This document shows positions 33,331 to 47,713 of a DNA stretch of 64,000 nt, piece after piece (position 1 is the first letter of the stretch; each line of letters opens with the position of its first letter). Source of the DNA: Nannochloropsis oceanica. Its lineage: Eukaryota > Sar > Eustigmatophyceae > Eustigmatales > Monodopsidaceae. Made by a program: the position numbers and the translations under genes. The stretch spans positions 1,381,001 to 1,445,000 of the forward strand of contig CP038128.1 in the NCBI GenBank assembly GCA_004519485.1, read 5' to 3'. The notes beneath the pieces are model-generated. The model ran no database searches and was not told the origin of the DNA. It saw only the letters and a list, made by a program, of their open reading frames with translations.

Positions 33331-33864
33331 GATGCTGTTCCAGGCGGTGGCCGCGGCTGTGTTGTGTGTGGGGGGGAGGGAGGATACGGAGATGGAAGCT
33401 TGGGTTGACGCATTGTTTGTGATAAACAACAATGCACAGCGAATTAAAAAGCGGTAACGGGCACCGAATTTCGCCTTCATGGTTACGTATGCCAACACTT
33501 GTGACCAAGCTGAGTGGGAACCAACCTAAAGCATGCAAAAAAGGCGCAAATCGACATGGCTGGCCCTTATCCTCCGGCCCACCAGCGATGGAGATGCAAG
33601 CGAGGCGTTACGAGACGCAAGACGGCTATAGCCCCGCCCGGGCGGTGACACTGACACCAATACCTAACGCACAAATGTCCCTCCATACATTTACACAGGG
33701 CGCTTTGGACCTAGAGCGAGTAGGGTTACTTTGGTTTCATTGGCCTCGTTGTCCTCTTCAGCGCAAGCATCGCTTTCCCTCTCACGCGGGAGTAAGGAAC
33801 AAGCGGCAAGCAAGCATCAGGTCTCGCGAATAGCACTCGACACCACCATCCATCAGCCATAGCC
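33331..33864. promoter_or_regulatory. Bidirectional promoter, GRWD1 / PDH E1 beta
   Basis: Two housekeeping genes start head-to-head with 534 bases between ATGs. The stretch is free of arrays, in sharp contrast to the introns on both sides. No named element is recognised. Confidence 0.45.
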
Positions 33865-36800
33865 ATGCTCTCGCTCTTATCAAGACGCAGCTCGGCAGCA
33901 GTGTTAGCGACAACGGGGAGAAGAGGCATGGCCACGATCGAGGTAAAGGGTAAAGGGCGGAGGAAGCCAGGGAGGGCAAGATCGTGGTGTGCATACAGGG
34001 ATGAGGGGGGAGATGATGACCAAGGGGAAGGAGGGGAGGGCATGGCATGCTAACAGCCGCGTCAAACTGTATGGGTATTGCTGAATATGTGCTTTAAATC
34101 TTGTAGTAGCGAACTTGTTGTGTGCATCGCCTTGTCAGTCTCAGTCATCCATCTCATCTACTCCCCTCCCTCCCGCCCTCCCTCCCGCCCTCCCTCCCCT
34201 CCCTCCTTCCCTCCCTAAGGTGCCAGTGCGCGAGGCCATCAACCAGGCGATCGACGAGGAGATGGCACGGGACCCTAGTGTCTTTTGTCTTGGGGAGGAA
34301 GTAGCGCAATACCAGGGAGCATACAAGGTATAAGCGTCGGGAGGGAGTGGGGGCGGGGGGGAGAGAGGGAGGGAAGGAGGGAAATAGGAAGGAAATAGTC
34401 ATAGGAAGCGAGGCATTGAGACCCACCAGAACGTACCGACTCGCCATATCCCGCACCTTGCCACATCTTCATCCTTCTCCTTTCCCTTTCTCTTTCCATT
34501 CCCTCCTTTCTCGTCCTCCCGACCTCTCAGGTGACCAAGGGCCTGTACCAAAAGTACGGGGATAAACGCGTCATCGACACGCCCATTACTGAGATGGGCT
34601 TCGCAGGCATTGCCGTCGGTAAGTGGGATCTCCCTCCCTCCCTCCCTCCCTCTCTCCCTCCCTCTCTCCGTTTCCTTTCCTCTTTCCTTTCGTCTCCCTC
34701 CCTCCTTCCATGTTTTTCCACTCATTTTCCCTTTCCTTCTTCTCCCCCTTTAAAGTCGTGGCTCTTTGTTTCACATTCGCGCATGAACCGTCCGGTGTCG
34801 TTCTTTTTGTTCACCCCTCCCTTCTTCCCTCTCTCCCTCCTTCCCTCCCTCCCTCCCTCCCTCTCCCCCCCTCAGGCGCGGCTTATAAGGACCTGAGGCC
34901 CATCGTGGAGTTTATGACCTTTAACTTCTCCCTCCAAGCTATCGACCAGGTAGGGATGGAGGGAGGGACGGAGGAAGGGACGGAGGGAGGGTCCGTTCCG
35001 AGCGGTTGAAAGAAGGGAGGGAGGGAGGGAGGGAGGGAGGGAGGGGTGAACAAAAAGAGCGACACAGGACGGGTCATGCGTGAAGGTAAAGCCACGGCTC
35101 ATAAGGGGGAGAAAACGAAAAGGGAGAATGGTGGGAAAATATGGAGGGAGGAAGGGAGGGAGGGAGGGAGGGAGGGAGGGGTCAAGGAAATGCGGAGCCT
35201 GTCGATCCCTGGATTCCTCGCACCCACCCTTCCCTCCCTCCCTTCCTCCCTCCTCCCTTTCAGGTCATCAATTCCGGCGCGAAACAGCTCTACATGTCGG
35301 GGGGTACCATTCCGGTTCCTGTCGTTTTCCGGGGCCCGAACGGCGCGGCTGCTGGTGTGGGGGCCCAGCACTCGCAGGATTTCGCCTCCTGGTATTCGCA
35401 GGTGCCGGGGTTGAAGGTGAGGGAGGGACGGAGGGAGGGGCGGAGGGAGGGGGGATGTTGATCGTGTTTTGTCTGTCCCCTTGAGTGGTTGAAAAGTTCT
35501 CATTGAATCCTCCCTCCCCCCCTCCCTCCCTCCCTCCCTCCCTTCCCCCCTCCCTCAGGTCCTCTCCCCCTGGTCTTCAGAGGATGCCAAGGGACTGATG
35601 AAGGCGGCCATCCGGGACAACAACCCTGTGGTGGTGCTCGAGAACGAGCTGCTCTATGTAAGGGAAAGAGGGGGAGAAGGGGGGGAAGAGGGAGGGAGGG
35701 AGGGAGAAGGTGGCATGGCCTTCACACAGAGGGAAAACTGAAGGACGGAAAGCAGGGAGGAGGGGAGGAGGAAATGAGGGAGGGAGGGAGGGAGGGAAGG
35801 AGGGAGGGAACATGGCCTCCTCTCCGTCTTGCTCTTGTTTTCTCTGTTTCCTCTCGTTCTCCGCTCCCAATCAAGAGTTTTCCATACACTCATGTTTTCA
35901 TACAGAATTATGAATATACACACGTCTCAAAATGTGCACGCCCTTCCACTCTCATCACGCACAGGGCGTGTCCTTCCCCTTCTCCGACGAGGCCCAGAGG
36001 GATGACTTCGTGCTGCCCATCGGCAAGGCGAAGGTACGACAAACACCTTCCATCCCTACCTTCCGTCCTTCCGTTCTCCCTCTTTGTCCCTTGATCCCTC
36101 TGCATGCTCCTAACCCTCCCTCCCTCCCTAGATCGAGCGTGCAGGGACTGACGTGTCGATCGTCACCTTCTCACGCATGGTGGGCTACTCCCTCGAAGCG
36201 GCCAAGCTGTTGGAGAAGGAGGGTAGGGAGGGAGGGAGGGAGGGAGGGAGGGAGGGAGGGAGGCAAGGTCCGTCGGAGCGAAAGGAAGAGGAAGCCTTCA
36301 TGAGCAGAATCAGTGTGAGTGGCAGGGAACTCAGCCTCCCCTCCCTCCCTTCTTCAATCCCTCCCTGCCCAGGTATCTCCGCGGAAGTCATCAATCTCCG
36401 CACCCTCCGACCGTTGGACCACAAAACTGTTATTGAGAGCGTTAAGAGAACCAGTCGCATGGTCACCGTGGAGGAGGGTTGGCCCCAGTGCGGTAGGGAG
36501 GGAGGGAAGGAGGGAGGGAGGAAAGGAGGGAGGGTGGATCTGTCTAATTCTCACACTTTCTTTATGGCTCCTCTCGTGACTCATACACTTCCTCCCTCCC
36601 TCCCTCCTTCCCTCCCTCTGTTACGCCAGGCGTGGGAGCAGAGTTGTGCTCTTTGGTGATGGAGAGCGAGGCCTTTGACTACCTGGACGCACCGCCTGAA
36701 AGGGTGACGGGTGAGGGAGGGAAGGAGGGAGGGAGGAAGGGAGGGAGGAAGGGTGATTGGTATATATTGAGGGTACAGAGGGATGTGTTAAAATACTGAC

Positions 36801-36990
36801 TGATGTCGCATCATAGCCACACACTGATACGCCCTCCCTCCCTCCCTTCTTCCCTCCCTCCTTCCCCCTCACCCTTCCAGGCGCGGACGTGCCCATGCCG
36901 TACGCGATCAACCTCGAGAAGGCCGCCCTTCCTCAAATCGACGACATTGTGACCGCTGTCAAGCGCACCACCTATCGAAAGAAGAAGTAG
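33865..36990 (+). CDS. PDHB: Pyruvate dehydrogenase E1 component beta subunit, mitochondrial
   Basis: Beta subunit of the thiamine-diphosphate-dependent E1 that decarboxylates pyruvate in the mitochondrial matrix. Eleven exons: 33865-33942, 34220-34327, 34531-34618, 34876-34949, 35264-35416, 35559-35657, 35965-36033, 36132-36222, 36373-36492, 36630-36710 and 36881-36990, all phase-consistent, giving 356 aa. The first exon encodes the presequence [20 protein letters not shown]. Family motifs include [14 protein letters not shown]-like [77 protein letters not shown] and [13 protein letters not shown]. Length and content are normal for a mitochondrial PDHB and not the plastid type. Several introns begin with GGGA arrays and end with CCCT arrays. 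Confidence 0.96.
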
Positions 36991-37756
36991 ACGCAGAGGG
37001 AAGGAGGGAGGCTGGGGGGTGGTGAGAGCGTGGTGTGAGGGTGAACAAAGAGGACGGGGGACAGCCAATGGCGAACGAGGGAGGGATACAGGAGGGCAGG
37101 AAGGTAGGAAGGAAGGGAGGAAGGGGGGGAGGAAGGGAGAATTTTGCAACCACAGAAAAGAGCAAATGGAGCTTTGCCGTGGAAGTGTCGGTCCACACAC
37201 CAGGGGGAAAATAAAAAAGGAGACGAGATAGAGATATAGATCGAGGGAAACGGCAAGAGGGGGAAAAAAAAAGACGAGAGGGAGTCATGAACGACGGATC
37301 CCCACCCTTCAAAAAAGCGGTAGAAAGAAACGAGGGAAAAAAGGCTCAACGGAAAAAATGTGAAGTTATGTTTTACGCGCTATGCCTCAATTTCTTGTAT
37401 TGCCTACCCTTCTCCTTCCTCCCTCCTAATGGTTTCTTCTAACCGTAGCAACGGACGGGGGTCGGGTCGTTTTTTCGCGCGGACTGGCCGTTTTTCATCA
37501 AGTACCTTGCGAGGGGTTTATGCGTGTGCGGGGCATGTGAGCTTTTACTTAACTTGTTTTTTCGTTAGTTTATTTTCCTTCTTCAGTTATTTTCTATCTT
37601 TTTATCACAATCAATTATTTTTCACACATATTTATCACAATATATATATATAATACTCGGCCATGGAAAGTGAGGAAGCAATGGAAGGGGGGAAGAAGAG
37701 GAGGGAAAAGACAGGGGGTTAGGAGATGAGAGAAAGACGGTGCAGGGCGCATAAAC
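36991..37756. other. Convergent intergenic region
   Basis: 3' flanks of PDHB (+) and FKBP-MsrA (-). It is purine-rich over 36991-37330, then AT-rich with a short (TA)n run near 37640-37652. No gene is supported. Confidence 0.4.
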
Positions 37757-39547
37757 TTACTGCAGATGATACTCCTGAAGCGAGCAGCGGGGAATGACGA
37801 CAAGACGGTGGGTGTACGTGTGTGTAAAGCAGGGGGCACAAGGGAGGGGGGGAGGGGGGAGGGTTATGGAAGTGTTAGAATTGGAAATGCATGCCGTCTT
37901 CCAGCCAAACTCACGGTCCTAATTTCCTCCCTCCTTCCCTCCTTCCCTCCTTCCCTTCCTCATTTCCCCTTACCTCGGCCTTGAAGAAAGTGTCAGCTGG
38001 CGAGATTTCTGTAACGATGGGCTCATCATACTCTCCAGATGCCTCCACTCTGTGTGGTTATATTTATGCATCATTTATATATGAGAGACGCTACAAGTCC
38101 TCCCCTCCCCTTCCCTCCCTCCCTCCTCCCTCTCCCCTCCCATCTTAACTCCCTTACCGAGCCTTGCTCTCCTCCGCCACCTTCCTCTGCTCCTCCGAAG
38201 TGTAGTAGATGCCGCCCCTGTACTGGGTGCCTGTGGTCGGGGAGGAAAGAGGAAGGGGACGAAGGAATGTGAAGGAAAAGGGAATATGCAGCTAATAGGA
38301 AAGGCAAGGCTAAAGGGAAGCTCTTGCTTCCCCCCCTCCCTCCCTCCCTCCCTCCCTCTTTTTTTCTAGTCCTCCCTTACCAATGTCATTCCCCTGGCCA
38401 TCCGCCTGGGTGGGATCATGCCGTTTCCAAAACACCTGTGACCAACGACGATTAAAACGCAGGAAAAGAGAAGAGGAAGAAGGGGCAGGTAGGAGACGAC
38501 ATGGGCCGGTGACTGGATTGTGTCCACGAAACCAAACAATGTATCCCACCACTTCACCCTCCCTCCCGTCCTCTCTCTCTCCCTTTCCCATCCCTTCTTC
38601 CCTTCCTCCTTTCCTCCCTCACCTCCAAAATTCTGTGGTAGGAGATCACCCTCTGATCGAATAGCACCTCCACTGCCTCCACAAAGCCCGTTTTTCCAGA
38701 GCACACTTCACTGTAAGTCGGTGCCCTCCCTCCTTCCATCCCTCCCTCCCTACCCCCCCTCTTCCCTCCTTGCGTGTACCCTGCCGCCGTCGCCACCACA
38801 CCCGGAAGACGTTGCATGGCCAGCTCTAGCCCCCAGAAGCAACCGGCAGCCAAATGGGCCGTTGCAAAACACTGGCTCTCGGCCGACTCGACAAGTTGGA
38901 GGGTAGTAGCGAGAGTCAGGGAGCGCCCACCGCAAGGGTGGTTACCGTCGATGGTGAACGTGTTCTTCCCCGTGTCTTGGGCTGTGACCCGCGCGGTGAG
39001 GCCATTGGTGAGTTTGACCTGGCCATGGTGGGTGGAGGGTGAGAGTTTACGAGCATGGCTCCCACACCTCTTCCTTTTCACCTTGGTCTTCCCTCCTGCG
39101 TACCTTATCCCCCACTTTTAACCCTCTGGGCGCATTTTCAGCCGGAATCTCAGCAGCCAGCTCGGGGTAATAAGCTCCATAAGCCTCGTCAGGTGGCACT
39201 ACAACCGTTTTGCTCTCCTTCTCCACCATGCCGTCCACGGCCGAGTGCATAAAGGGGGGGAGTCCGCCGTGGCCCAGCCGGAAACGGACGTTCTTTCCCA
39301 TGTCAAAGTCAGCAGGCATGTCGGTTCCATCCTCCAAAGTGATGGAAAGGTCGACCGTCAACACGTTGCCTGCACGGGCAACGGCGGCACCTAGGGCTTT
39401 ATTAGACAAAGAAAAGGAGCGGCATGCGGTGGACGAGGTAGGGGTGGAGGAAGGGATACGAAGAAAGGCTAAGGCCGAGGGAAAGAGTAGGAGAAGAACA
39501 GCGGCCTGGGTCAGAAGTAGGAGGTGTTGGGGGGTGGATGGAGGCAT
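37757..39547 (-). CDS. Fused FKBP-type peptidyl-prolyl isomerase and methionine sulfoxide reductase A, plastid-targeted
   Basis: Six exons in exact phase: 39547-39104, 39018-38623, 38435-38381, 38230-38158, 38049-37974 and 37774-37757, giving 353 aa in one frame. An N-terminal signal-like segment (LLLLFPSALAF) has Ala-Phe at the predicted cut and is followed by a Ser/Thr transit-like stretch, so plastid import is likely. An FKBP domain of SlyD type spans about residues 60-185 (FRLGHGGLPPFMHSAVDGM, PPDEAYGAYYPELAAEIP, then the NHPCGGRSL strand near 174). MsrA spans about residues 200-353, with the catalytic Cys in GCFWG near 208, GYTQG, TYSEVCSGKTGF, VFWKRHDPTQ and TQYRGGIYY, and ends EYHLQ. 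The splice between exons 1 and 2 falls inside the FKBP domain, so the two halves cannot be separate genes. A GGGA array adds about 15 Gly/Arg-rich residues between GYTQG and PTYSEV. Confidence 0.92.
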
Positions 39548-40047
39548 CCTGTTGTGACGGGTAGTGTGATTAAAGATGGCGGTGACAATTTCTGTGGTGG
39601 TCAATTTGCAGTTGAAGGGTTCAGTGAGTGAATGGTTATGGCGTAGATGAGTAGGATGGCGATGCGACAGACACAGCGGGGTACGACTTTCTTACGACGT
39701 GTTATTCAATGGAACGAAACGCAACTGTTGCCTCAAGTTGCTGCATGCCGTCGCTTGCCGTACAAATCGACGGCGAGGAGGAACACGTGAGGTATGGATG
39801 TTCATTTGAACTTATGCGCCAATCCCTTCAGATCAAATAAAACAACAGCGCACCGGGGAAGATTATTGACAGCCTAAGGTGGCTCTGGCGCGGCTCTCTT
39901 TAAACCTGTGGTCAGTAATCGGCTTTGAACACGAAGAACACTGCAACTCAAAATCCCCTTACAGCATTCGCCGCTCATTGATTCGATTCATCCTGAACTC
40001 ATTTCATTCACGCACACTACACAAGCTTGTAGGCCCTCTCCAAAAAA
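39548..40047. promoter_or_regulatory. Divergent promoter region, FKBP-MsrA / WWE gene
   Basis: 500 bases, array-free, between two divergent ATGs. No named element is recognised. Confidence 0.4.
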
Positions 40048-41701
40048 ATGGCGTGGTCACCAGTCAGAGCAGTCGGGCATCCACTATGCCCCCCCGCCGG
40101 TGCCATTCCTGCTGTTGCTGCCGCTGCCGATCTGCGCGAGACCGACGAGGATGGAGGATGCTGGTCAGTGCTGGTGGAAAAGAAGGACGAGGAGCTGGAG
40201 GAAAGTGTCCTAGGGCGAGAAGCAGAAGAGGCGGATCAGTCAGTGGTAATTGAGGACTATAAATTCGGTCCTTCTACTAGGCCGCTGCCGCCGCAGCGGC
40301 AGCAACACAAGCAGCACGAGGAGGAGACATCCTTGCCACCACAGCCATCCCCTACTCCGCCGCCCCCTTCCTACCAGAACGATGACAACGGCAACGAGAC
40401 GAACGACGAAGGAGAAGAAGTGCACCATAGAAATGAAGAAGTAGGAGAATGGGACTTCGTGCCCGAACTCGGAGAGGCCAGCTTCCGGGATGACAAACCC
40501 ACCTGCGACGACGATCGACACAACACCAGGACCCCCGACACCCTGCCCATCTCTCCCTCCTGTCCCGCCCACTCGCCCTTCTCACCGTCCTCGTCCTCCT
40601 CTTCCTCCCCCACCTGTCCTTCCCCCACCGATGACTGGACAGATGTCGACGAGGACCGCACCGCTCTCCCTCCCTCCTGCCCGCCCGCCCTCAACAGTCT
40701 GGTTTGTTGGATATATCTCGATGAATGGGGCAACGAATTTGCCTACAGCCCCCAATCCCAAGTTCTCCTCGAGCATGAATGGCGAAATGGACGTGACCAC
40801 GCGCAGCTCTGGATCCCCCCCCCTGCTTCCTCGTCCTCTTCCTCATCCTCTTCCTCCCCCTCGATCATCCCCTACATTGTCCACTTCGCCAGTTCCCCTT
40901 CTAACATTGAAGGCCAAGAAGAAGAAAGGGAGGACCACATTCAAGTTAATCGCGTAACGGGCACTCAGCGGAAAGTTAAACGGCTGACGCGCGGCCCCAG
41001 GCCTCCAAGCGGCGTAGGGGGAGCAGTGCGGAGGATGAAGGTGCGACTAAGGAAGGGGAAGAAGGCAATGGCAGCGCTGGGTAAGTAAGAAGCAAGGAGA
41101 GCGGGATGTGGAAGAATGGAACGTATGAAGAGGGGATACTAGAATGATGGGGGTGCTCTCTAGATTTATTATGGTGGTGTTATTGGTCAAATTTATTTTC
41201 TGGCAAAGCCCACGTGCACCCGGCACACATACCTGCCACTGGCCCTAGTCTGATGGTCATCCCCTCCCTCCCTATCGCCCTCCCGCCCTCCCGCCCGCCC
41301 GTCCTCCCAGATGCCGAAACCGTCCTCCAGTACAGCAGGCAAAAATCTCTTCAAGCCGGACGTGCCCTCCACCATCGCGCGCCAAGCAAAGAGCAGGTGG
41401 CAACAGCAGCTCTGGCAGTAGCGAGCAGGACGATAACTTACCTTGACAGGGTAGTGCGAAGGATGAGGTAGGGAAGGAGGGAAGGAGAGAAGGAGAGAAA
41501 GAGGGAGGGAGGGAGGGAGAGAGGGAGAGAGGGAGAGAGGGAGGGAGTGAGGGAGGGAAAGGAGGGAAGAGGCATACTTGAAGGAGGATAGCGACAGCGA
41601 CACACACAATCGGGATAATTTATGGAAACAAACCCACCAACTATCTTTTCATCTAACCGCAGTACTGAGGTGCAGCATCATAGGGAAAGGCAGCAGAAGG
41701 A

Positions 41702-41732
<31 letters not shown>

Positions 41733-42083
41733 AAACAGCAACAGCAACAGCAACAGTCTCGGCAGGAGCAAAGGCAGCAGGAACAACATCAACAACAGCA
41801 GCATCAAGAGGAAAAACAAGCACATCTCAAGAGCCACACATATAAGATTAGGAAAAGTGATTTGCATTCTCCTCCCACTCACGATTTTTCGCCGTCACCT
41901 GCCACGAGAGAATCGCGGCAGGTGTTGGCCGGTGAGAGAGAAGGAAAAAGAGAACTGGACGCATGGGGAGGAGGAGGAGGAGGAGCTGAAGGAGGAGAGG
42001 AGGAATGGGTGGATAGTTTGGAAGCGAGCGTGAAGATAAGGCAGGGGCCTTTGCTGGATTTGGGGGAAGAAGGCTATAAGTAA
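40048..42083 (+). CDS. WWE-domain protein with polyglutamine C-terminal region
   Basis: Three exons, 40048-41080, 41311-41467 and 41663-42083, phases 1 and 2 matching, giving 536 aa. The N-terminal 210 residues are acidic and Pro/Ser-rich, including a VGEWDFVPELGE segment. A WWE-type domain is seen at about residues 215-315. It starts with CWIYLDEWGNEFAYSPQS, then VLLEHEWRNG, a Ser insert, PYIVHFA and the signature HIQVNRVTGTQRKVKRL (Gln-x-Asn-x-x-Thr-Gly-x-x-Arg). In known families WWE binds poly- or iso-ADP-ribose and is linked to PARPs or ubiquitin ligases, but no such partner domain is visible here. The third exon is a CAG-encoded poly-Gln run, then a His/Gln-rich and Gly/Glu-rich tail. 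Ending at 41088 by reading through the first donor is the alternative short form. Confidence 0.72.
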
Positions 42084-43058
42084 GAACATGTGGTGAGTTG
42101 GTGAGGAGGCAGTAGGGCAAGCTCTAGAGCTGTAAAAAGGCAAAAAGGAATCAGTCTGCTATGTCGCCGTACAACAATGGGAAAGTGGGAGAGAATGGCA
42201 TGGGGGGAAGGAAAGGGGGAGAGGGAATGCAGTGGATGGGCGAAGAGATTAGAAGAAGGAAGCGCCCTATGAATCGATGTCAAGTATCTATTTCGTTTCA
42301 GTATTTACCGCATACATGGATCGAAGAACAAGTAAATGAAGAAAGAAAACACGAAGAAATCCACCGGGTTGGTTTTTGGGGTCGTACAAATTGATGAGGG
42401 TTGTAAAAGCGGGATTTGAAAAAGAAAAATCACTTCCCACTCTCACAGGCGATTTGACCCAAGTATAAAAACAGTAATGCGTGCGCTCTGGGCCTCTCGT
42501 GCCGTAGCTTGTCCCAAACGAGGCCTACAAAAACACGATAGCACGAAGAACACGACACGTACGCGTCGACAAATGCACTTACTTCGGAGCAAGGAGCGGG
42601 GCTTAAGCTCGTTTGGTGCTGCCCTTTTCCTTTTATACATGCCCTTCTCGTCCACACCGTGCGCCCATCAACAGCTACTCACTACACTGCTGCTTTTTAC
42701 AAGCAGCAACCGCAAGCATCAATCCTGAAGCAAGCCTCCGATCAGAGTCCCATGCGAGACGTTGGATCTCTCCACCTCCTCCACTTTCTGCCCCAATATC
42801 AAAGCACGACAGCGAATGCGTGAAGCGGTAATAGACCGCATGCTCCTATAAACTCTTCACCCACGTACATGCCAAATATGCTACACACACAGAGGAAGGC
42901 GATAGAGGTGTGCGTGGGGCCTGTGGCGGCGTCATTTCTCCTCTCTAGGTCTGGTCGAATCCGTCGGTCGGGCGGAGAAGGCAAGGGGAGGCGAGAGCAC
43001 CGGGATCGATCTAACGCCATCTCCTGCCTTGTTCTTCCCGCTGTGTTCCCAGCACTCC
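42084..43058. other. Intergenic region upstream of the phosphatase gene
   Basis: Unique sequence between two rightward genes. A possible acceptor (cccag at 43048-43052) precedes the phosphatase Met, so a 5' UTR intron may lie here. No coding potential is recognised. Confidence 0.35.
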
Positions 43059-46102
<3,044 letters not shown>

Positions 46103-46921
46103 GGAAGGGAGGTGGAGATGGCGAGGATGGTTGAAGGGGGAGAGGGAGGAGGAGGAGTTGGAGAAAGAGGGAGGAAGGGAGGGAGGGAGAGACGGAGGGA
46201 GGGATATGTAATATATACCTTTTGGCTCGAGAGCACGGGTGTGTGTGCAAAACAGCGAGGAGCAGGAGGTCGAGCAGGAGGACAAAAAAGAGGGAGGAGG
46301 GAGAAGGAGGAGAGAATGAGAATGTGCAATGTAATATTACTGTTAAGGACAACGAAGCCGACACGGTTGGTAAAGACGGAAGATGAAGAAGAAGAAGAAG
46401 ATGAAGAAGGAGGAGGGGGAGGAGGAGGAGGAGGAGGAGGAGAAGAACAAGACGAAGAATTTAGAAGAAGAAGAACAAGAAGAAGGAGAAGAAGCAGAAC
46501 AAGGAGAAGAAGAAGAAGAAGCAGAGCAAGAAGAAGAGAGAAAGACATAGAAGTAAAAAGATAAACGAATCAAGGGAAGGCAGGCAAGAGCCGCACTAGG
46601 CACAGCCAGGAAGAAAATGAAGAAGAAGACATACCATCAGTGGCTAGGCAATACATGAAGAAGGCGGCTGTAACAACAACAATAATCGCCGACTACAGGT
46701 CACAACCCACTCCCCACGACATTAAAATTCGAAGCTGCATAAAGGAAAAGACGCGATGGCCGACTGACTACTTGCAATCCACCCCCTGGCTTATGCTTTT
46801 AAAGTCGTTTATAGGGGGATCACACCCTCCCCCAACCCTTACTTCCCTCTTTTTTTCCTTCTTTCTCGTCCATCCCTCCTTTCGTTCCTCTCTCTCCTTG
46901 CGAACGAATTATATCTACCCA
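46103..46921. other. Intergenic, purine-rich (GAA/GAG) stretch
   Basis: Downstream of the phosphatase stop the plus strand is almost pure purine to about 46330 and again at 46380-46560 (GAA/GAG/GGA repeats). A 150-codon Glu/Arg frame across it is an artefact of composition. The rest (46570-46921) is unique and unassigned, and may include the 3' end of the leftward LRR gene. Confidence 0.45.
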
Positions 46922-47713
46922 TCACTGCCGCCTTCCCCCTCTTCCTTTCGCTGCGCTCCACCTTCGTCCACTCCCGCTGCTGCCATTGCTGCCGTTGCTA
47001 CTGCTGCTGCTGTCGCTACTGCCACTGGATGCACCTCCCTCCGTGGCCCTAAACAACAGGAGGGGGGGGAAGGGAGGGAGGGAGGGAGCGAGGGGGAATG
47101 CTTGGAGAAGAAGGTCGGTGAGGGCCGGGCAGACGAGTGATGGGAGGGAGGGGGGGGGGGGGGGGGGGGGAAGACGATTGTCTCCCAAGTCAAGCGTTTG
47201 TAATGCTGGGAAGGAGGAGAATACAAGACGGAGAAGAAAAGGTAGGGAAGGTCAAGTGTGTGTCGGGGGCGTATTGAATCATCACCCCTTTCCCCTCGAA
47301 ATGTATTCGTTATTGATATTGATGTGGTTAGAGTGCAGCAATTGAAAGGAAGGGAAATGGGCCATGATTTCCCCTCCCTGTCTTCCCTCCCTTCCTCCCT
47401 CCCTCCCTTCCTGCTCACCTGGCAGCAACCCGTGATGTCTCCCTCTGGCCCATTCCTCCATACTTTCTATCTGGTTGAAGGGAAGGCTGAGGACGAGGTG
47501 GGAGAGAAGAAAGGGGGAGGAAGCATCCAGTGTCCTCATCTCATTGCAGGACAAATCCAAATGCGTGAGATTTGGAAGAAAAGAGAATGACGAAGATGAA
47601 GGAAGGAGAGCAACCGGTGCGAACGAAGGATCGAAGGCGGTTGGAAGAGAGATTAAGGGAGAGGAGACCGGGGAGGGGAGGGAGGTGGGCAACACTTCGA
47701 AGCTGGTTGGCAT
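46922..47713 (-). CDS. Leucine-rich-repeat protein, short or partial, 3' part uncertain
   Basis: The first exon, about 47713-47419, starts at an ATG and reads through two LRR-like units: FLPNLTHLDLSCNEMRTLD (about residues 48-66) and LLSHLVLSLPFNQIESM. A good donor (gtgagc) follows, and an acceptor at 47206 restores frame into ALQTLDLGDNRLP, a third clear LRR unit. That agreement of phase and pattern is the main evidence. Beyond it the frame meets a run of 21 C on the sense strand (47170-47150), after which only Pro- and Ser-rich sequence to a stop at 46922 remains. A length error in that homopolymer, a further intron or a decayed gene are all possible. I cannot say what it binds. Confidence 0.45.
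47150..47170. repeat. G21 homopolymer
   Basis: Uninterrupted run of 21 G on the plus strand, falling inside the tentative LRR gene, where it disrupts interpretation of the frame. Confidence 0.85.

Noticed and set aside
26393-36990. Lipoate/pyruvate dehydrogenase functional cluster (LipB and PDH E1 beta)
   Set aside because: The genes are 6.5 kb apart with unrelated genes between, appear targeted to different organelles, and eukaryotic neighbours need not be related.
46112-46564. 150-codon Glu/Arg-rich frame after the phosphatase gene
   Set aside because: Pure purine composition explains it; there is no domain, splice structure or start context.
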